Origin: Sporosarcina limicola
GTDB lineage: Bacteria > Bacillota > Bacilli > Bacillales_A > Planococcaceae
Reading direction: 5' to 3'
Length of the DNA: 57,767 nt
NCBI RefSeq assembly: GCF_014873855.1
Contig: NZ_JADBEL010000024.1
Span: 1 to 57,767 of the forward strand
Shown here: positions 47,084 to 56,590 of the stretch, piece by piece
How the letters are laid out: every line of letters starts with the position of its first letter
Numbering within the stretch: the first letter of the stretch is position 1
The notes under the pieces: generated by a model
What the model saw: only the letters and a program-made list of their open reading frames with translations
Databases searched by the model: none
Told to the model about the DNA's origin: nothing
Program-made: the position numbers and the translations under genes

Positions 47084-48775
47084 TCAACAGTATTCATTCG
47101 ATAAAACAAGAAAAACACTTGATGTCCATGTGAAAGCTCGATCCCTTAATCCTTCTCCTGTCAACGCATCGAAATTTTCAGCCATGCCATTTTTTGTTGC
47201 CATTTCACAATATCTACGAGCAAGATCTTGAGCAAAATCTACTTCTCCAGAGGCAACGAGTCCATCTATCAATAACATCGTTGATGGAGCCCAAATAGGA
47301 CCACGCCAATAGCCATCTGGAATATAATAAGGACTTTTTATACTCTCAGTTGCTAATCCATGTGCTGTGAAAAAGCGTGATTTATCTTTCAATCCATCAA
47401 TAAGTTTTGTGCGGATTTCTAACGGAAGTCGTTTCCCTAAAATAATCGGCATGAATAATAATAAACTATCCCCAGTTTCCCCTTGTTCATTTAAGTAGTG
47501 AGCAACAAACCGATCACCGACCCAGAAGTGCTCAATCATATCGTGCAACAATTTATCGGCTGCTTCCTTCCACGTTCTTGCCTCTTCATTCAAATTCAAA
47601 GTTTCGGCTATGTCAGCTAATGTTTCCATCTGTAAAATTAAAAAAGCACATAGGTCAGGGCTTTCCACCGGTATCCCCTCATGAAAAACTGTACTATTAT
47701 CCCACCCACTGTCATTTCCATGGTGGTATTCCGGGAATCCATTCGCATTATCATCCCGATGTTCTAAATACCATGTCGTCCATTTAGATAGTGGACCATA
47801 GACTTCCTTTAAATGATCTTTTGAGATTTTAGTAGACCTCTTTAACATCCACGACAAGGTCCAGCCATGAATTGGTGGTTTACTGCAGTTCCAATAGGCA
47901 TATTGATCATTCATATAGTCAGGTAATAAACCCGATGGATCTTGTTTGTCAAAAAAGATCATAAACTGATCCCAAGCTAGTGCAGGATTATTCTCAGCTA
48001 ATGCCATTGCATTAAAGCAATGATCCCAACTCCAAATGTTGGTCATCCAATTTTTCGACATGTACATCGCAGGCCGTGTAAGATTGCCCTCAGGATTCAC
48101 AATACAGGACCATGTAATATAAGAGGCAAGTTTCCTACCCTCTTCGTATTTATTCGGTGAAGGCAGTACATTATCCTTCCACTCTTCGTATTCCTTTGCT
48201 ACAATTTGCTGGCATGTTTCAAAATCATTATAGCGAGGTTGTTTTATGTACACGGTAATAAACTCTTCTATAGTACAAGTGAATTCCTTGGTTTTTTCTT
48301 CTGGAATGAACTCTGCAATTACATGAGAACAACGATTCACATGCCAAGGAGCATCTACCACTAGTGAACCAATTTGGGGTGTTAACATAAATCTTATTTT
48401 TTTAGAGAAAATATTTATTTGCCAACTCTCCTCTTTATGAGGAAATGCATTGTCATATGCTTGTGTAACCATTGTCATTCGTAAGCCAGCATTTCCCCCA
48501 AATACATGCATAGTTCCCGCTTCAGACATCACAATTTTTACATAGCCATCTTCTGCCTCTAATTGTAAATAGGTTGGGTGTCCAATTGATTTAAAGGGAA
48601 CACACTTCCCATCTTGCGTTACATCTAGTTTGAAAACAGCCCCATCTTCATTATCACCGCCTCTAATGTTTCGCAAGTATATTCCTTCTTCAAAGTTCTC
48701 TCTTGCAGGTAGATAGGAAATAGAAAGATAGGATCCATAACGACTAAACGGTATATGTTTCAAGTCGAAGTTCAT
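47084..48775 (-). CDS. Glycoside hydrolase, GH63/trehalase-like (alpha/alpha)6 fold
   Basis: Protein of 563 residues without a signal peptide. The N-terminal third is a beta-sandwich; the C-terminal part is an (alpha/alpha)6 barrel with NIWSWDHCFNAMAL, DPSGLLPDYMN, GNDSGWDNSTVF, and YWRGPIWAPSTMLLIDGL, all typical of clan GH-G/GH63-type exo-glucosidases and mannosylglycerate hydrolase relatives. RBS GGAGAG. It follows an ABC importer with a 40-bp gap, so it would cleave the imported oligosaccharide or glycoside in the cytoplasm. The exact substrate is not readable. Confidence 0.82.
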   Translation of the reverse strand: MNFDLKHIPFSRYGSYLSISYLPARENFEEGIYLRNIRGGDNEDGAVFKLDVTQDGKCVPFKSIGHPTYLQLEAEDGYVKIVMSEAGTMHVFGGNAGLRMTMVTQAYDNAFPHKEESWQINIFSKKIRFMLTPQIGSLVVDAPWHVNRCSHVIAEFIPEEKTKEFTCTIEEFITVYIKQPRYNDFETCQQIVAKEYEEWKDNVLPSPNKYEEGRKLASYITWSCIVNPEGNLTRPAMYMSKNWMTNIWSWDHCFNAMALAENNPALAWDQFMIFFDKQDPSGLLPDYMNDQYAYWNCSKPPIHGWTLSWMLKRSTKISKDHLKEVYGPLSKWTTWYLEHRDDNANGFPEYHHGNDSGWDNSTVFHEGIPVESPDLCAFLILQMETLADIAETLNLNEEARTWKEAADKLLHDMIEHFWVGDRFVAHYLNEQGETGDSLLLFMPIILGKRLPLEIRTKLIDGLKDKSRFFTAHGLATESIKSPYYIPDGYWRGPIWAPSTMLLIDGLVASGEVDFAQDLARRYCEMATKNGMAENFDALTGEGLRDRAFTWTSSVFLVLSNEYC

Positions 48776-48815
48776 GCGTATTCTCTCCTGTATTTGTTAT
48801 AGTGGTACGTATTAT

Positions 48816-49640
48816 TTATTTCACAGAGCCTGATATTCCTTCTATAAAGTAACGTTGCATTAGTATAAAGACGATAATTACAGGAAGCAATGAAATCGTT
48901 GCACCTGCTGCCATTCCTGTCCAGTCTGTTTGATACTTCCCGACAAATGAAAGCATTCCAACTGCCAACGTTCTCAATTCAGGATTATTCAACGTTAAGA
49001 CAAGCGGGACCAAGAAAGAACTCCATGTCCATATAAATTGCATTATAATAGCAGTAGCAATTACTGGCTTTGCCGTTGGAAGAATGACCCTGAAGAAAGT
49101 TCCTAGGAATCCACACCCATCCATCGCAGCCGACTCTTCCATTTCTTTTGGAATCCGGGAGAAAAATGCTGCAAATAACAGGATGAATAACACATGCGCA
49201 CCGCTGGACTCTGCCAAAATTACACCATAGATCGAATTTGATAATCCTAAAAACTTCATGAATTGATAAAGTGGAATAATCGTGTATCCACTTGGAATAA
49301 ACATTAGCGCACCTATACAAACAATAACAACTTTTCTACCTGGAAAATCTACTCGCCCAAGGGCATAGCCTGTTAAACAACTTAAAGTAACAACAATAAT
49401 CACTGTGCCTAGCGTGATTAGGACAGAGTTAATAAAGTAAGTTGAAAAGTTAGCAACTTCCCACGCTCTTGTATAGTTTTCCCAGTTTAATTTTTCTGGA
49501 ATCGGATTTATGCCAGATGTTAAATAGGTTTTATTGGTCTTAAGTGAGGAGGAGATCATCCAAATAAAAGGGTATATCCAAACTATACCTATTACAATCA
49601 AACAGACATGAGTAATAATTTTCCCTACTTTAGTATTCAT
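48816..49640 (-). CDS. Carbohydrate ABC permease, MalG type (second importer)
   Basis: Permease of 274 residues, six transmembrane segments, EAA loop ESAAMDGCGFLGTFFRVILP and the usual C-terminal FIEGISGSVK. It shares one base with the preceding permease stop (end to end at 49640). Confidence 0.92.
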   Translation of the reverse strand: MNTKVGKIITHVCLIVIGIVWIYPFIWMISSSLKTNKTYLTSGINPIPEKLNWENYTRAWEVANFSTYFINSVLITLGTVIIVVTLSCLTGYALGRVDFPGRKVVIVCIGALMFIPSGYTIIPLYQFMKFLGLSNSIYGVILAESSGAHVLFILLFAAFFSRIPKEMEESAAMDGCGFLGTFFRVILPTAKPVIATAIIMQFIWTWSSFLVPLVLTLNNPELRTLAVGMLSFVGKYQTDWTGMAAGATISLLPVIIVFILMQRYFIEGISGSVK

Positions 49641-50584
49641 TACCCCTGTACCCCCGCATCAGCTCTACTTTTATTTACTCTCATTACAACCCAACCAAGG
49701 CCTAAACTGATTATGAATACAGTCAGCCCCAAAATGACACCGACAGTTGAAGCATAACCAACTTGCGAAATCCCATCTGATGCAAATGCAAATCGATAAA
49801 TATACAATTCAAGGGTTTCGGTTGAATAATAAGGCCCGCCGCCAGTTAGTGTTTTTACTAGATCGAATACGTGCATACTACTTACGGTGGTGAGCAAGAT
49901 AATTGTTGCCCCGATTGGAGCGAGTAGCGGTAATGTGATATGTCGCAATGTTTGCCAGTATCCTGCACCATCTATATGTGCCGCTTCATACAACTCTCTT
50001 GGTATCATCTGCAGACCAGTTAACCAGTAAATCATGATTATCCCTATTTCTTTCCATGAACCAACTATAATTAGGACAATCATCGCAGTTACAGGATTTA
50101 TAAGCCACGGCACCGCTTGATCTATTACACCTATTATTTTCAGTGCTTCGTTGATCAAGCCTTGATTTCCAAATATATTTTTCATTATAATACCGATAAT
50201 TGCGGTGGTTGTAACGACAGGTAGAAAGTAGATTGTTCGGTAAATTCCTATCCCTTTTAACTTAGGGTTATTTAGTATTAAAGCTAATACTAAGGCAGCT
50301 GAGACTGAGACCATCGTAAAGCCTGCCGTATAAATAAATGTGTTTTTAAATGCATTCCAAAACTTTTCTTCCTTGAAAACACTTATATAGTTTGAGAATC
50401 CCACAAATTTATTTAGTGGCCCTATCCCTGTCCAATCATAAAATGAATAGACATAGCTCATTATAATTGGGTATAGTGATAAGCCAAAAAACACGATGAA
50501 TTGCGGTAAAATAAATATGTACGCCCAAATATAACGGTTCCTAGTTTGTTTATTGACTTTTCTCCTTTTTCCCACCTTCATCAA
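49640..50584 (-). CDS. Carbohydrate ABC permease, MalF type (second importer)
   Basis: Permease of 314 residues with six transmembrane segments and EAA loop EAAHIDGAGYWQTLRHITLP. RBS GGAGGG. It forms the translocation pore with the next-encoded permease. No ATPase gene is in this operon, so the MsmX-like ATPase at 18413 is the likely partner. Confidence 0.92.
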   Translation of the reverse strand: MMKVGKRRKVNKQTRNRYIWAYIFILPQFIVFFGLSLYPIIMSYVYSFYDWTGIGPLNKFVGFSNYISVFKEEKFWNAFKNTFIYTAGFTMVSVSAALVLALILNNPKLKGIGIYRTIYFLPVVTTTAIIGIIMKNIFGNQGLINEALKIIGVIDQAVPWLINPVTAMIVLIIVGSWKEIGIIMIYWLTGLQMIPRELYEAAHIDGAGYWQTLRHITLPLLAPIGATIILLTTVSSMHVFDLVKTLTGGGPYYSTETLELYIYRFAFASDGISQVGYASTVGVILGLTVFIISLGLGWVVMRVNKSRADAGVQG

Positions 50585-50740
50585 ATCTCCCTCCTTCGAG
50601 AACCATTTAACGTACGTATATTAAATAGGACTAGCTACAACCTTTCCATAATTGAAGTTAGGTTTCTAGTTGTTTATACAAATGAAAGCTGCCATAGCTA
50701 ATCCAGATTACAGATTACATATAACATGACATCAATTAAC

Positions 50741-52174
50741 TTATCTATTCAGTTCCTTATAATTTTCTTCAGTGTAAGACTGATATGGAACCCAGTTTGG
50801 AAACTTATAGTCTTCCTTCGTTACATGTTCATTTCCATCAATCGCTTTTGTAAATTCGGCATTATAATCATCCGTATACTTCTGAAGAGTTCCTTTTAAA
50901 TCTTTAACTTGGCCAGTTAAATAACCCATTGTTACTGAGCCAATACTTTCATCAGGTGCATTTTTAAGGAACTCTGTTCGAACTTCTTGTGTGTGCGGAT
51001 TAAGAACGATAGGATTTGGAACCCTAATCGACATATTCAAAAAGATATCTGCTATGTCATTCACTTCTTCAAATGGTAGTTCAACCTTTATTGCAGCAGA
51101 ATCCTTGGCAATTAAAGGTTCACCATCTTTTAGAATTTCACCATAAATATTTTCTCTTAGAAACTCCATAAATATTTTTACTTCATTCCAATTTTTTGTT
51201 TCTTTAGAGACGTACATTCCATCATTACTGCCTAAACGGAATTCTCCATACTGTTTCCCGTTAGCATCTTTCGTAGGTAGAGGTACTACACCCCAGTTTT
51301 CAAACTCACTTTCATGCAACAATTGACCAGTCCAGTTACCATCCAAAAGGAATGCAGCTTTTCCACTAGTAAACAGCTCTCTAGCAACAGTCGAATCGTT
51401 TTCCAGCGACAATGGAGATAATGCGTTATTATCTAATAGATTTTTAAAAAACTCCATCGTTTCTACGTGACCCACAGTCGCAAAGTTATACTCACCATTT
51501 GCGTAATCATAACCAGCCTCTGGTGATGCTTCTGTAGCCATTAGTTGCACTACACCATTCACTAACCACCCAGATTGGCCTCCAAATAGTAAGCCATGTG
51601 ATGCTCCGCCGGATTTTTCATAAATTTCTTTTCCGACAGTCATTACTTCTTCCCATGTTTTCGGAACAGTTTCAATTCCTAACTCTTCATAAACTTCTTT
51701 ATTATAGAACATCATATATGTTCCACCTTTATAAATTGGAAACAAATATACGTCATCGCCTACCATCGTATTTCCCACATCAAAAACGCCATCTGTATAT
51801 TCTTCACGAACTTTTTCAGGGAAGAGGTCGTTTAATTCATGTACAAGACCAAGCTCTACAAATTCGTTAATCGTATACGCATCTGTAGTAAACATATCCG
51901 GAAGATTATTGTCTGATATAGCAGCCTGGTACTCTGCTTCACTAGATTCCACATTCACGTTATTTAACTTAATTTTAATGCCTGAATTATTTTTTTCAAA
52001 TTCCTCAATGAGTATTGGGAAATAGGTTCTTCCAGCAGCAATATTATTCCAAAGATCCAGTGTCACTATATCTTTATCAGTTTCACCTGTTTTTCCATCT
52101 TCTTTTTGGCACCCAACTAACAGTAATGCAGATAAAAGAATAAGGGAGACGATTAAACTTAAATTTTTCTTCAT
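50741..52174 (-). CDS. Sugar-binding lipoprotein (second importer)
   Basis: Family 1 solute-binding protein of 477 residues. Lipoprotein signal MKKNLSLIVSLILLSALLLVGC with Cys at residue 22, then the SBP fold (TLDLWNNIAAGRTYFPILIE). RBS AGGAGG. It is the first gene of the second sugar operon; the 156 bp gap to the permease may hold a processing site, as is common when binding protein is needed in excess. The ligand is probably a di- or oligosaccharide. Confidence 0.92.
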   Translation of the reverse strand: MKKNLSLIVSLILLSALLLVGCQKEDGKTGETDKDIVTLDLWNNIAAGRTYFPILIEEFEKNNSGIKIKLNNVNVESSEAEYQAAISDNNLPDMFTTDAYTINEFVELGLVHELNDLFPEKVREEYTDGVFDVGNTMVGDDVYLFPIYKGGTYMMFYNKEVYEELGIETVPKTWEEVMTVGKEIYEKSGGASHGLLFGGQSGWLVNGVVQLMATEASPEAGYDYANGEYNFATVGHVETMEFFKNLLDNNALSPLSLENDSTVARELFTSGKAAFLLDGNWTGQLLHESEFENWGVVPLPTKDANGKQYGEFRLGSNDGMYVSKETKNWNEVKIFMEFLRENIYGEILKDGEPLIAKDSAAIKVELPFEEVNDIADIFLNMSIRVPNPIVLNPHTQEVRTEFLKNAPDESIGSVTMGYLTGQVKDLKGTLQKYTDDYNAEFTKAIDGNEHVTKEDYKFPNWVPYQSYTEENYKELNR

Positions 52175-52364
52175 TTTTTTCCTCCTAAAATTAATATGTG
52201 GTTTTATAACAGTACTTCCAATTACTAATTCTCTAATTTAACGACAGCATCTCTTCTTATTTTATGGTTTTTAAATCAGCTCCTTTCCATTTGCTTATAT
52301 TCTTCATTTTTTAAACTTTAATTTTTCTGATATTAAAGCCTACTTTATTTTACCTATGCATTAT

Positions 52365-52378
52365 AGTAAGCGCATACA
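52365..52378. promoter_or_regulatory. Candidate cre site (CcpA)
   Basis: AGTAAGCGCATACA differs from the cre consensus TGWAANCGNTNWCA at two positions. It lies between the promoter at 52445-52496 and the solute-binding gene, in a place where CcpA would block elongation. Support is by match only. Confidence 0.35.
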
Positions 52379-52444
52379 TACATTCAATTCAAAGTTCAAA
52401 TACGCAATATACCTTTCATATTACTGATTGGTTATTCCAATTAC

Positions 52445-52496
52445 TAGTTAATTAATTTAATTAACTTATATTAGCATGTGGTCATTATAGTGTCAA
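52445..52496 (-). promoter_or_regulatory. Promoter and operator of the second sugar operon
   Basis: On the minus strand TTGACA (52491-52496), a 17-base spacer and TAATAT (52468-52473), directly abutted by a palindrome at 52445-52467 with arms AAGTTAATTAA and TTAATTAACTA around one base (10 of 11 paired). It is 270 bp upstream of the start codon, leaving a long leader in which I see no other gene. The operator matches those upstream of galK and the SDR gene. Confidence 0.8.
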
Positions 52497-52574
52497 TACT
52501 CTTTAAATTGAAAAATCTTATACAGATTATATGTTGTAGATAGCTATTGAATTACAGTAAGATTGTACAAACTG

Positions 52575-52608
52575 AAAAGGACTGTCCTTTAAATAGGACA
52601 GTCCTTTT
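52575..52608. terminator. Bidirectional terminator
   Basis: AAAAGGACTGTCCT (52575-52588) and AGGACAGTCCTTTT (52595-52608) form a 14-bp stem with a 6-nt loop; A and T runs flank it on both sides. It ends the minus-strand exporter operon. Confidence 0.88.
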
Positions 52609-52616
52609 ATTATTCT

Positions 52617-54737
52617 TTATTTCATTTTCCTCGGCCAGAAACTCCATTTACCAAGCAACATCAAAATCGCTGGAATCAGCAATGGACGGACGATGAATGT
52701 GTCAATCAGGATTCCGAGTGCCATGATGAAACCGAACAGTTTTAGTTCGTAAATCGGCATCGTTGTAAGTACCATGAACGTCGCCGCTAGGACTAGCCCA
52801 GCTGAACTGATGACGCCCCCAGTTCTTTCAAGCCCTCTCCGTACAGCATCGTCGAAAGGCATCGACTTCATCTCTTCCCGTATCCGTGCAATAAGCATGA
52901 TTGAATAGTCGACCCCGAGTGCCACAAGGAATACAAATGCATACAATGGCAGCCTATAGCTAATCGCATCAAGTCCTAAAAATACATCAAACAAGAACAA
53001 GGATAATCCAAGCGTCGCCGCGTAGGATAACAAAATTGTACCCATCATATAGATTGGCGCAACGATAGAACGTGTTTGTACGCCAAGCATAATCGTGATA
53101 AGGATCGTCATGGCAATCATGACGAGCCATGTGTCACGGGCGTTGATATCCCGTAAATCCGTATACTTCGCACTTTCCCCTGCGATAAAGAGTTTTGTAT
53201 CTGCAAGTCCGGCATCCTTCAGCATTTTTCCGCTTTCATCCCGAAGTTCCAGAACAGTTTCAAAAGCTTCTTCATCATAAGGATTTCCTTCAAACGTCAC
53301 AGAAAATTTTGCACTTTTTCCATCTTCCGTGATTGGATTGCTTTGCATCGTCACCTTATCGATTCCCGGCTTACTTTCAATCTTTTTAATAACATCTTGA
53401 AGTTCTTCCTTGCCAAGTTCCTGCTCAGAAACGAACAACAACGTGCCTGGTGCCAAACTTCCTTGCGAAAAAGACTCGCCAAGACGATCATAACCAACAC
53501 GAGACGATAAATCATCCGGAAACGACTCTATCAAGTCATACGATTGCTTCATATTCGTGACATTCCATGCCCCGAGTAACAGCAACAGCATAATCGGAAC
53601 CATGAACAACAACGGTTTCTTCGTAACTACTTGTGCAACTTTACCCCAAAATGTTTTCTTCTCTATGGACTTTTCACCATATTTCGGAATAATTGGCCAG
53701 AACGCTTTTCTGCCAATCAATGCAAATAATGCTGGCAATAATGTAAGCCCTGCAATAAGCATCGCTACCGCCGCAATTGCAAACACAGGTGCAAAGTTGC
53801 GGTATGGCTCATATAAGGCAAAGCCTAGCGTAGCGACACCTAGAACAATGGTGCTACCACTAAAGAAAATAGGTTCTTTCACGTGACGTATCGTTTCCCG
53901 CATCGCAGCATCTGTAGACTCATGTGTCTTCAATTCTTCACGATAGCGTGAAAAAATGAGCAATGAATAATCTGTCACAACCGCGAACAGTAAAATGGTC
54001 ATAATAGAGAGCGCCTGACTCTCTGCATTGAACCATCCTGCCGAAGCAGACAGTCCAATCACACGGTCAACAACCGCATAGACAATCGCAGCGCCAACAA
54101 GTGGAATCAATGTTAGCAGTGGAGATCTGTAGATAAGAAGCAACAAAATCAAAATGAGTCCGACTGTCGATAACAATAAAACGACATCCGCTTGACTGAA
54201 CAACTCGACCGCATCAGATGCAATTCCCGCTGGCCCCGTCCATGACAACTCGACTCCACTTTCAATTTTTTTACTCATACCCTCTTTAATTAATACAACC
54301 AGTTCATGTAAGTCTTTTCCCTCTAACCCTTTAGGTAACGTTAGCGGCACAAAAAATGTCTGTTTATTTTCCGACACAAAAGAAGCGCGTTGTTCTGGCT
54401 TCAGTTGTGTCAACGGAATAACATCCACTTTACTAAGAGCAGGATCTGTCCCCAGTGATTCAAGGGCTTCCGCAAATCCGAGAATTTCTTCTTCCGTTAA
54501 GCCCTCTTCCTTATGGAAAACAGCAAACAGTGGCATACCCCCATCTTGTGGAAAATGCTTCTCTAACTGCCGTTCTGCAATGATTGCCTCCACATCTGCG
54601 GGAAGTCCAGCATCTTTATTCGAAACGACGAACTCTTTTGCCCCAGGTGCGACCCCTGACAAAATAACAGTAAGCGCAATCCAGATACTAACGGATAACC
54701 ACCATAAGCGTTTACCTTTTAATTTCCCCGCTTCCAT
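52617..54737 (-). CDS. MMPL/RND-family membrane transporter
   Basis: Exporter of 706 residues with the MMPL layout: one N-terminal transmembrane helix, a large outer domain (residues about 30-170), five or six helices (VVLLLSTVGLILILLLLIYR onward, with the TDYSLLIFSRYREEL motif), a second outer domain, and again helices with GVDYSIMLIARIREEM. The two D-Y-S motifs match proton-relay positions of MMPL proteins. Its ATG overlaps the stop of the upstream small membrane gene (TAATG). Substrate probably a lipid or hydrophobic drug. Confidence 0.9.
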   Translation of the reverse strand: MEAGKLKGKRLWWLSVSIWIALTVILSGVAPGAKEFVVSNKDAGLPADVEAIIAERQLEKHFPQDGGMPLFAVFHKEEGLTEEEILGFAEALESLGTDPALSKVDVIPLTQLKPEQRASFVSENKQTFFVPLTLPKGLEGKDLHELVVLIKEGMSKKIESGVELSWTGPAGIASDAVELFSQADVVLLLSTVGLILILLLLIYRSPLLTLIPLVGAAIVYAVVDRVIGLSASAGWFNAESQALSIMTILLFAVVTDYSLLIFSRYREELKTHESTDAAMRETIRHVKEPIFFSGSTIVLGVATLGFALYEPYRNFAPVFAIAAVAMLIAGLTLLPALFALIGRKAFWPIIPKYGEKSIEKKTFWGKVAQVVTKKPLLFMVPIMLLLLLGAWNVTNMKQSYDLIESFPDDLSSRVGYDRLGESFSQGSLAPGTLLFVSEQELGKEELQDVIKKIESKPGIDKVTMQSNPITEDGKSAKFSVTFEGNPYDEEAFETVLELRDESGKMLKDAGLADTKLFIAGESAKYTDLRDINARDTWLVMIAMTILITIMLGVQTRSIVAPIYMMGTILLSYAATLGLSLFLFDVFLGLDAISYRLPLYAFVFLVALGVDYSIMLIARIREEMKSMPFDDAVRRGLERTGGVISSAGLVLAATFMVLTTMPIYELKLFGFIMALGILIDTFIVRPLLIPAILMLLGKWSFWPRKMK

Positions 54738-55135
54738 TACTTCTTGCCTTCTTTGTCAACTAAGAAAGTGACAACAACGAACAATGCGAAGCTGATTAGT
54801 AAGATCGTTCCACCGACGATGTAAAGAATGAGTGATACGGTTGGATTGATATCAAATGGCTTCATAAATTGTAGCCACATTCCCGTTGTCAGACCGACTG
54901 CTCCAATGATAGCCGTCCAACCCTGTACAGCCACAAGCTTTTTAGCACGTACTTTATAGATTCGATAAAAGACGCCCCATGAAAACATCGACAGCCAACC
55001 GACCAGTAGAATATGTGCGTGAATCGGACGGAATGCGTAAGAACCCGACCCAGCCATATGAGAACCTAATACTGTTCCAACCAAACCAAATAGTGCTGCA
55101 ACACGAATAAGTCGTAAACTCCATTTTTCCTGCAT
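54737..55135 (-). CDS. Small four-helix membrane protein, haem-copper oxidase subunit I-like
   Basis: Protein of 132 residues with four transmembrane helices. HAHILLVGWLSMFSWGVFYR resembles a haem-ligand helix of NorB/cbb3-type oxidase subunits, but the remaining histidines and copper ligands are absent, so it is no enzyme on its own. Overlapping coupling to the MMPL gene suggests a joint membrane function. Confidence 0.7.
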   Translation of the reverse strand: MQEKWSLRLIRVAALFGLVGTVLGSHMAGSGSYAFRPIHAHILLVGWLSMFSWGVFYRIYKVRAKKLVAVQGWTAIIGAVGLTTGMWLQFMKPFDINPTVSLILYIVGGTILLISFALFVVVTFLVDKEGKK

Positions 55136-55210
55136 CGTAAATTCCTCCTGTGTTGTTCAAGTTATACCCTTATCTTAAGCACCCAACATGAACGCAACAT
55201 TAACTAGAGG

Positions 55211-56590
55211 TTACAATTTCGGTAGTTTGACAATGAATGTTATCCCTTTCGCTTCATTTCTCATCACTTCAATCGTTCCGCCATGCAGTTTGACAACCTG
55301 CTGCACAATGGAGAGCCCAAGGCCCGTACCCCCGACTCCCTGTGTTCTTGAATCATCAGCTCGGTAGAAGCGGTCAAAAATACGCCCGATATCTTTCTCA
55401 TCTAGTCCGACTCCATTATCACAGAACACCACTGTCACATGATCTACCTGCTCTGTTAACTCAATTTCGATTGATCCACCAACCTCCGTATATTTCAACG
55501 CATTGGACAGTAGATTTTCCCAAACCTTTTCAAGAAACGCCGGATCGCCTTGCATTCGAACTTCATCAATTTCCATCGAAAGTGACATGTCCTTCTCCAC
55601 AAGCAACCACCTGTATTTTCGAATAATCTCTTTCAATTGTTCATCCAACCTGAATGCCTTAACTTGAAGCGGAGCCGTCAGTTGGTCAAGCGACGTTAAA
55701 AGTAACAGCTGTTTCGTCAATGAAGACAGGCGCTCCGTTTCAGATTGTATGACTTGCGCATAACTTTTCCGAGAATCCTCTGGGAGTCCGCTATCCATCA
55801 GAAGTTCTGCATACCCTTTAATATTAAGCAATGGCGATTGAAAATCATGAGAAACATCACTAATGAACTCTTTTCGAATGCGATCATTTTCACCTAGTCT
55901 CTCCGTCATCCGTTGGAAACTTTGCGCCAGCTGCCCGATTTCATCTTGCCTATTAATTTCAAGCGTTCCAGAAAACTGTTCTTCTCCAACCATTTTCGTA
56001 GCGGCCGTCAATTTAGTAATCGGCTCAATCAACTTTTTAGCGACTATCAACATGGAGAGTAGGCTGAATATCGCCATCACTAACACCATTCCACCAAGGA
56101 TATAATGTACCTCCGTGAAGAGCAATTTAATATCTGGGCGAAGGAAGAGCGCATAGGCCTTTCCTTCATATTCAAACGGAACACCTACCGTATTTGCAAG
56201 CTCATCCGAGAAAAAACCAGTAACAAACGTTTCACCTGGTAGGTCCCTCATCCCGTGATATCTTTCACCTTTCAGTACCTGATCTATAGACGCTTGTGCA
56301 AGATTTTCAACACGGAACGGTACGCCATAATCTGTAGCCTCTCGTTGGGCATTGATGACATATAACTTATAGCCAGTTGCAGATTGCGCTTCAAGATATT
56401 TCTCAAGATCCACGCTACTTGCTGATTCAATATATGAAGCGATACTCTCGGCAATGCTCATATTCTTCTCATCATTTTGGCCCTTCAGCTGTTGATGGTA
56501 ATATGTATTCACTGCAAGAAATGCGATAACCGTACTCGCCAGCATAATACCAACCGTGAACGCAATGAATTTCCCATAAAGCGACCTCAT
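55211..56590 (-). CDS. Sensor histidine kinase
   Basis: Membrane kinase of 459 residues. An N-terminal transmembrane helix, an extracellular sensor of about 130 residues, a second helix (HYILGGMVLVMAIFSLLSML), HAMP linker (KKLIEPITKLTAATKMVGEE), HisKA with FISDVSHDFQSPLLNIKGYA (phospho-His in SHDFQSP), and HATPase with N box (EKVWENLLSNALKYTEVGG), DNGVGLDEKD and GGTGLGLSIV. It overlaps the response regulator gene by 4 bp. Confidence 0.94.
   Translation of the reverse strand: MRSLYGKFIAFTVGIMLASTVIAFLAVNTYYHQQLKGQNDEKNMSIAESIASYIESASSVDLEKYLEAQSATGYKLYVINAQREATDYGVPFRVENLAQASIDQVLKGERYHGMRDLPGETFVTGFFSDELANTVGVPFEYEGKAYALFLRPDIKLLFTEVHYILGGMVLVMAIFSLLSMLIVAKKLIEPITKLTAATKMVGEEQFSGTLEINRQDEIGQLAQSFQRMTERLGENDRIRKEFISDVSHDFQSPLLNIKGYAELLMDSGLPEDSRKSYAQVIQSETERLSSLTKQLLLLTSLDQLTAPLQVKAFRLDEQLKEIIRKYRWLLVEKDMSLSMEIDEVRMQGDPAFLEKVWENLLSNALKYTEVGGSIEIELTEQVDHVTVVFCDNGVGLDEKDIGRIFDRFYRADDSRTQGVGGTGLGLSIVQQVVKLHGGTIEVMRNEAKGITFIVKLPKL

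Noticed and set aside
50608..50626. ACGTACGT-centred inverted repeat between binding protein and permease genes
   Set aside because: Short and AT-rich with no promoter or terminator features; I cannot support a function.
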